From assembly GCF_026627925.1 (NCBI RefSeq), contig NZ_JAPNLE010000011.1, positions 146,123 through 210,122 of the forward strand: 64,000 nucleotides of DNA, in the 5' to 3' direction. The notes below the pieces were generated by a model. That model saw only the letters and a list, made by a program, of their open reading frames with translations. It did not search any database and had not been told where the DNA came from. This DNA comes from Cupriavidus sp. D39. GTDB lineage: Bacteria; Pseudomonadota; Gammaproteobacteria; Burkholderiales; Burkholderiaceae. This document shows, piece by piece, positions 60,748 to 64,000 of this stretch (the stretch's first letter is position 1; the number at the start of each line of letters is the position of its first letter). The position numbers were made by a program, and so were the translations under genes.

Positions 60748-63700
60748 GATGACATCCTGAAAGGGTATTTGCCAGAAAAGCGGCCTTTTCCCTATCATAG
60801 CAAAAAATAAGAATAACGCACAAAATTCTGTGCAGAGTGTTTGTTGCGGCGCAGAACAGATATAGAGGCAAAGATGCTGCGCTATGTCTGCACCACAGTT
60901 CCGCTGATGGCAAATTGGCACCGTAAGTGGTGTTTGGACAACTTTTCGTCGCTTGGCACCCATCGTATTGGGTAAAATGCTCGCTCCATCGGTTAGGGGA
61001 TGCGCCAGGTCGTTGCCACACTGACCGAAAGAAATGCGGTAGTGCTCGGCTCGAGACCTCGTAGGACGAGTGACCTTGCGTGGCCACCAACTGCAACGAT
61101 GGTGGACTCCAAGCGATCCTTCTTGAGAGCCGGCGGAGCCTAAGAGGCAGATCAAGAGGTGCATTCGCCACAATCGGATTGGAAGCCGGTGCGGGGGTGC
61201 GCTTAACAGCGGGTTGCCACACCATCCCCAACTGTTCTAGCCGCGCTGTCCGCTCGGGGTGCAGCCGCCCGGCTCGGAATGTGCTGCGCTGCGCAAAAAT
61301 CCATTGACCGAGCCAGAACCCGTCAGGACTACGCGCCTTGGGCGGAGCATTGCAAGTCCCGTGGATGCGGAACCAGGCCTGCGCACAGGCAAACGCCCGT
61401 TCCCAGGCTTGTTCGCCGCGCGTTGCGCGGAGATCCCAGTGCATTCCAATGCTATCTAGCTTCTTTACTCGCGCTGGATCCAATTCCCCGGACGCTCTCG
61501 CGCGACGTTGATTAACCAGCCACCTTCCCAAGTCGAAGGCGTGCGGTTGGTTCTCTGGCCAAACGGCCTCTTGGGGAGCGTTACAGTCGCCGTAGACAAT
61601 CGCTCTGGCAGCCGCCGCGGAAAACCCCTCATCCCAGCGAGCATCCCTCCTGCGCCAGTTGATACCGAGAGCTTCCAGCCGTCGTTGACGCTCTTCTGAC
61701 AACCTTTCATTGGCGTAGGAAACGCGAACACTCTTAATCCAGGCCCCCAGCCTAAAGCCATCCACATCGCCCTGAGGCCACGTCGCAGACTCCGGTGCGT
61801 TGCAATTCCCGTGTAAGACGTGCCATGCCTTAGCGCAACTGAAGCCCTGCTCAAAGCTGTCATCAAGCGGCGCCCAGGTGAAGCCTGCCGCAGTCAACCG
61901 CTCTACGCGCTCAGGTGACAAGGTGCCAGATCTCCACGCGCTACGTTGCTCATTCGCCCACGAGCCCACGGCAATGACTGTCCCATCTTCCCTGGTCCAT
62001 TTTGCGTGGGTTGGTATGGTGCCGCGCCCGTGTTGAGCAATCCACTCACGCGCACCATCGAAGGCCACTTGCCAACGAGCATCCCTAAGGCTCCAAACGA
62101 TGCCTATCGCCTCGAGCTGTTGCCCACGGTACTGCGAGAGATGTCCCCGATTTCGCTCGCGGCGTTGCGCTGACAACCACTCTCCAAGCGGAAAGCCATT
62201 CGGATCCTTCGAAGGCCAGCGCTCGCCATGACTAGCGTTACAGTCGCCCATCGCGGCAGCCCGTGCCCGCGCGGCTTGAATGCCGGCGTCCCACGTGCTA
62301 GTCAGCTCCGCAACGACAACGGGACGCAAGGCGTCCGCAATCTTCAACACGTTGCCAGAACCAAAAAATGCACCTTGGCAAAAGGGTCAGAGCCGGAATT
62401 CGAGATGCCAGCCCCGGCATTCCTTGCATCCACTAAGGAAGAAGCAAGTTCATCGTCATGAGATCGAAGGGCACTGAGTACATTCCAGATCGCTCGGAAG
62501 TCGGTGTTCTGGATGACATCAGAAGCCGAGTCGCCTCGCCCAAGAAAGATGGGCAAGACGATGGTACCGAGGATCTTGCCTTCATGTCGTCTCAGCGCAC
62601 GGCCCAGTGCCTGCACAATGTCGATCTCACTGCTACGGGGATCGATGAAGGCTATGCCATCGACGCTAGGAACATCAACGCCTTCTGTAAGGCAGCGAGC
62701 ATTTGTAATGACACGGCGCGTGTCCGGTGAGGCGAAACGGAAGTCAGCCAGCTTGGCCCTCCTGACATTAGCCTTCATCGCGCCAGACAAGAAGTCCACA
62801 TGCAATGACGCCGAACAACTTTCGGGGCGACGCAATGACTTCGAGACTCCGACTAGGTCGTCCCGGAAGCGGGATGCGTTACCCAATGAGCGATGGAAGG
62901 TGATGACTTTGCGCAACTCGAATTGTTCGATAGCTTTGTGCAGGCCAATCGCCGCGGCACGCATCATCGGCTCAGAGCTTTCGGCCGGCCGCTTCTCACC
63001 GCTGCTTTCCACAACAGTGCGAACCTCCTCGTCATCGGAAAGAACCACGACGACTTGGTAGTCGCAAAGCAGGCCAAGCTCAATCGCACGGCGGAAGTCT
63101 AGAGTATGGAAGCGCGGCCCAAATAGGCCAACATTCCCCATATCTGCAAGAACCTGCTCACGATCTCCGGTCTTTCTAGGACGGCGATAAATCCGTGGCG
63201 TCGCCGTTGCGAACAGCCGCTTTCTCGCCCGGATCCTATCCTGGTACAGAACGGTGGAGAATACTGAAGAAGTACCCGCCGCGCACTTGTGCGCCTCATC
63301 GGCAACCACGATGTCAAACGCTGGAACACCAATGCTGGACTGCGCCGTGGCAACAAGGTGCGACGACTGATAGGTGGAGAAGATGACGCGCCGACCCGCA
63401 CCAAGCATGAAATCGACTATTGTCTGAGGGTCGGATGCAACCGAAAGGCCATCCGCCTGTAGGTCTTGCGCCGTTACCTCTAATGCGTCCATCGACGCGG
63501 TCAGGGTTTCGTCAGAGCACACGCAGAGGTATTCAAAGCTGTGCAGTGGACTCGCATTTGTACGCCACTCCGCAGCAAACTGATCAAGAAGAGCGATGGA
63601 CGGCACCAAAACGAGCGTAAGACGCGCATTCATATCTTCGACGACCCATCGAGTGGTCAGAGTCTTTCCTGTACCGCACGCCATGATTAGCTGGCCCCGG

Positions 63701-63771
63701 TCATGATCTTCGAAGCCAGAGATGACGTCCCGTACGGCGGCAATCTGGTGTGGCCTACGTGAATGAATCAT
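60713..63771 (-). CDS. DEAD/DEAH-box helicase with five helicase-associated repeats, one frameshift
   Basis: About 1,020 residues when rejoined. From 63771 (MIHSRRPHQIAAVRDVISGF) a superfamily 2 helicase core: LIMACGTGKTLTTRW (motif I), VVADEAHKCAAG (II), FATATPRIY (III), VITNARCLTEGVDVPSVDGI (V) and QALGRALRRHEG (VI). The frame breaks at an A6 run (plus strand 62363-62368); one more base gives VHFFGSGNVLKIADALRPVV and five helicase-associated (HA) repeats of about 65 residues, each with a YGDCNAP-like turn and ending GI-x-W. The true C-terminus is unsure: the frame runs past the last repeat to 60713, overlapping the parA start, so a further break near 61000 is likely. HA repeats are thought to bind nucleic acid. 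Confidence 0.85.
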
Positions 63772-63879
63772 TGTTCTATTTGCTCGTTCCTGTTATCCAT
63801 CTTTCGAGCGTACAAGCCAGAAATGGATGTAAAGGACGGAGGTTGCGCGTTGGGTGGAAATCGTGAAGTTGTCGAGCTT

Positions 63880-64000
63880 CTATCCAAGGCCTGCCTCAAT
63901 GACAAACCGTGACGTCGGGTTCTTCTTCGCCGTGCTTATGAAAAGCCAGTCTTTTGCGCGTGTCAGTGCTACGTAGAACAGCCTGCGCTCTTCGGCTTCG
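63880..64000 (-). CDS. UvrD-like superfamily 1 helicase, C-terminal end only
   Basis: The minus strand enters from the window edge with EAEERRLFYVALTRAKDWLF then ISTAKKNP and stops at 63880. EE-RRLFYVALTRAK is motif VI of UvrD/Rep/PcrA-type helicases. The rest lies beyond the window. It is upstream of the DEAD/HA helicase in the same direction. Confidence 0.9.
   Translation of the reverse strand, partial: EAEERRLFYVALTRAKDWLFISTAKKNPTSRFVIEAGLG

Overview
The window looks like part of a plasmid, megaplasmid or chromid of a beta-proteobacterium, most likely Burkholderiales (Burkholderia, Paraburkholderia, Cupriavidus or Ralstonia). The grounds are GC-rich codon use, a rep/parA/parB module, the insertion-sequence types present, and proteins typical of that order (SWIM-SNF2 helicase with a CcbP-type protein, helix-hairpin-helix tyrosine recombinases). 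The exact species cannot be read from the sequence.

Region 1 (1-22 kb) is the most striking. It is an HMW-type two-partner secretion locus: a giant repeat adhesin of about 4,960 codons (862-15757, minus), its outer-membrane transporter (15844-17618, minus) and, divergently, an HMW1C-type cytosolic N-glucosyltransferase (18335-20226, plus) followed 3 bp later by a methyltransferase-TPR-glycosyltransferase fusion (20230-22053). The adhesin is built of 109-residue (327-bp) units, each with about 9-11 N-X-S/T sequons, the acceptor motif of HMW1C enzymes. The likely route is N-glycosylation in the cytoplasm, export by TpsB and display at the surface.

Region 2 (22.6-34.4 kb) is signalling and has lower GC: an unrecognised 504-residue protein, a PAS-GGDEF-EAL protein, an IS4/IS50-type element with clean 9-bp target duplications, a membrane protein, and a three-gene operon of response regulator, Cache-GGDEF protein and histidine kinase. 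The kinase carries an in-frame 807-bp tandem duplication of its membrane domain.

Region 3 (35.5-41.2 kb) is a graveyard of mobile elements: a broken iscB with its probable omega-RNA and IS200/IS605-type end hairpin, group II intron RT, IS5 and IS6 pieces, and a Tn3 transposase fragment. An orphan 7TMR-DISM histidine kinase lies between inverted 67-bp repeats.

Region 4 (41.3-55.9 kb) is accessory plasmid backbone: a SWIM-SNF2 helicase coupled to a CcbP-like protein, three tyrosine recombinases (one with a nonsense codon), a Phd/RelE-type toxin-antitoxin pair, IS1182/IS1634/IS66 fragments, and an AbiE-like pair with upstream operators.

Region 5 (56.4-64 kb) is replication and partition: a rep-like gene, a 282-bp array of palindromes in exact 33-bp phase, parB, parA, a DEAD-box helicase with five helicase-associated repeats, and the C-terminus of a UvrD-like helicase.

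Caution: at least twelve otherwise well-conserved genes are broken by single-base shifts, nearly all inside short homopolymers and nearly all contractions. This looks more like consensus error than biological decay, so I annotate reconstructed full-length genes and mark each break.
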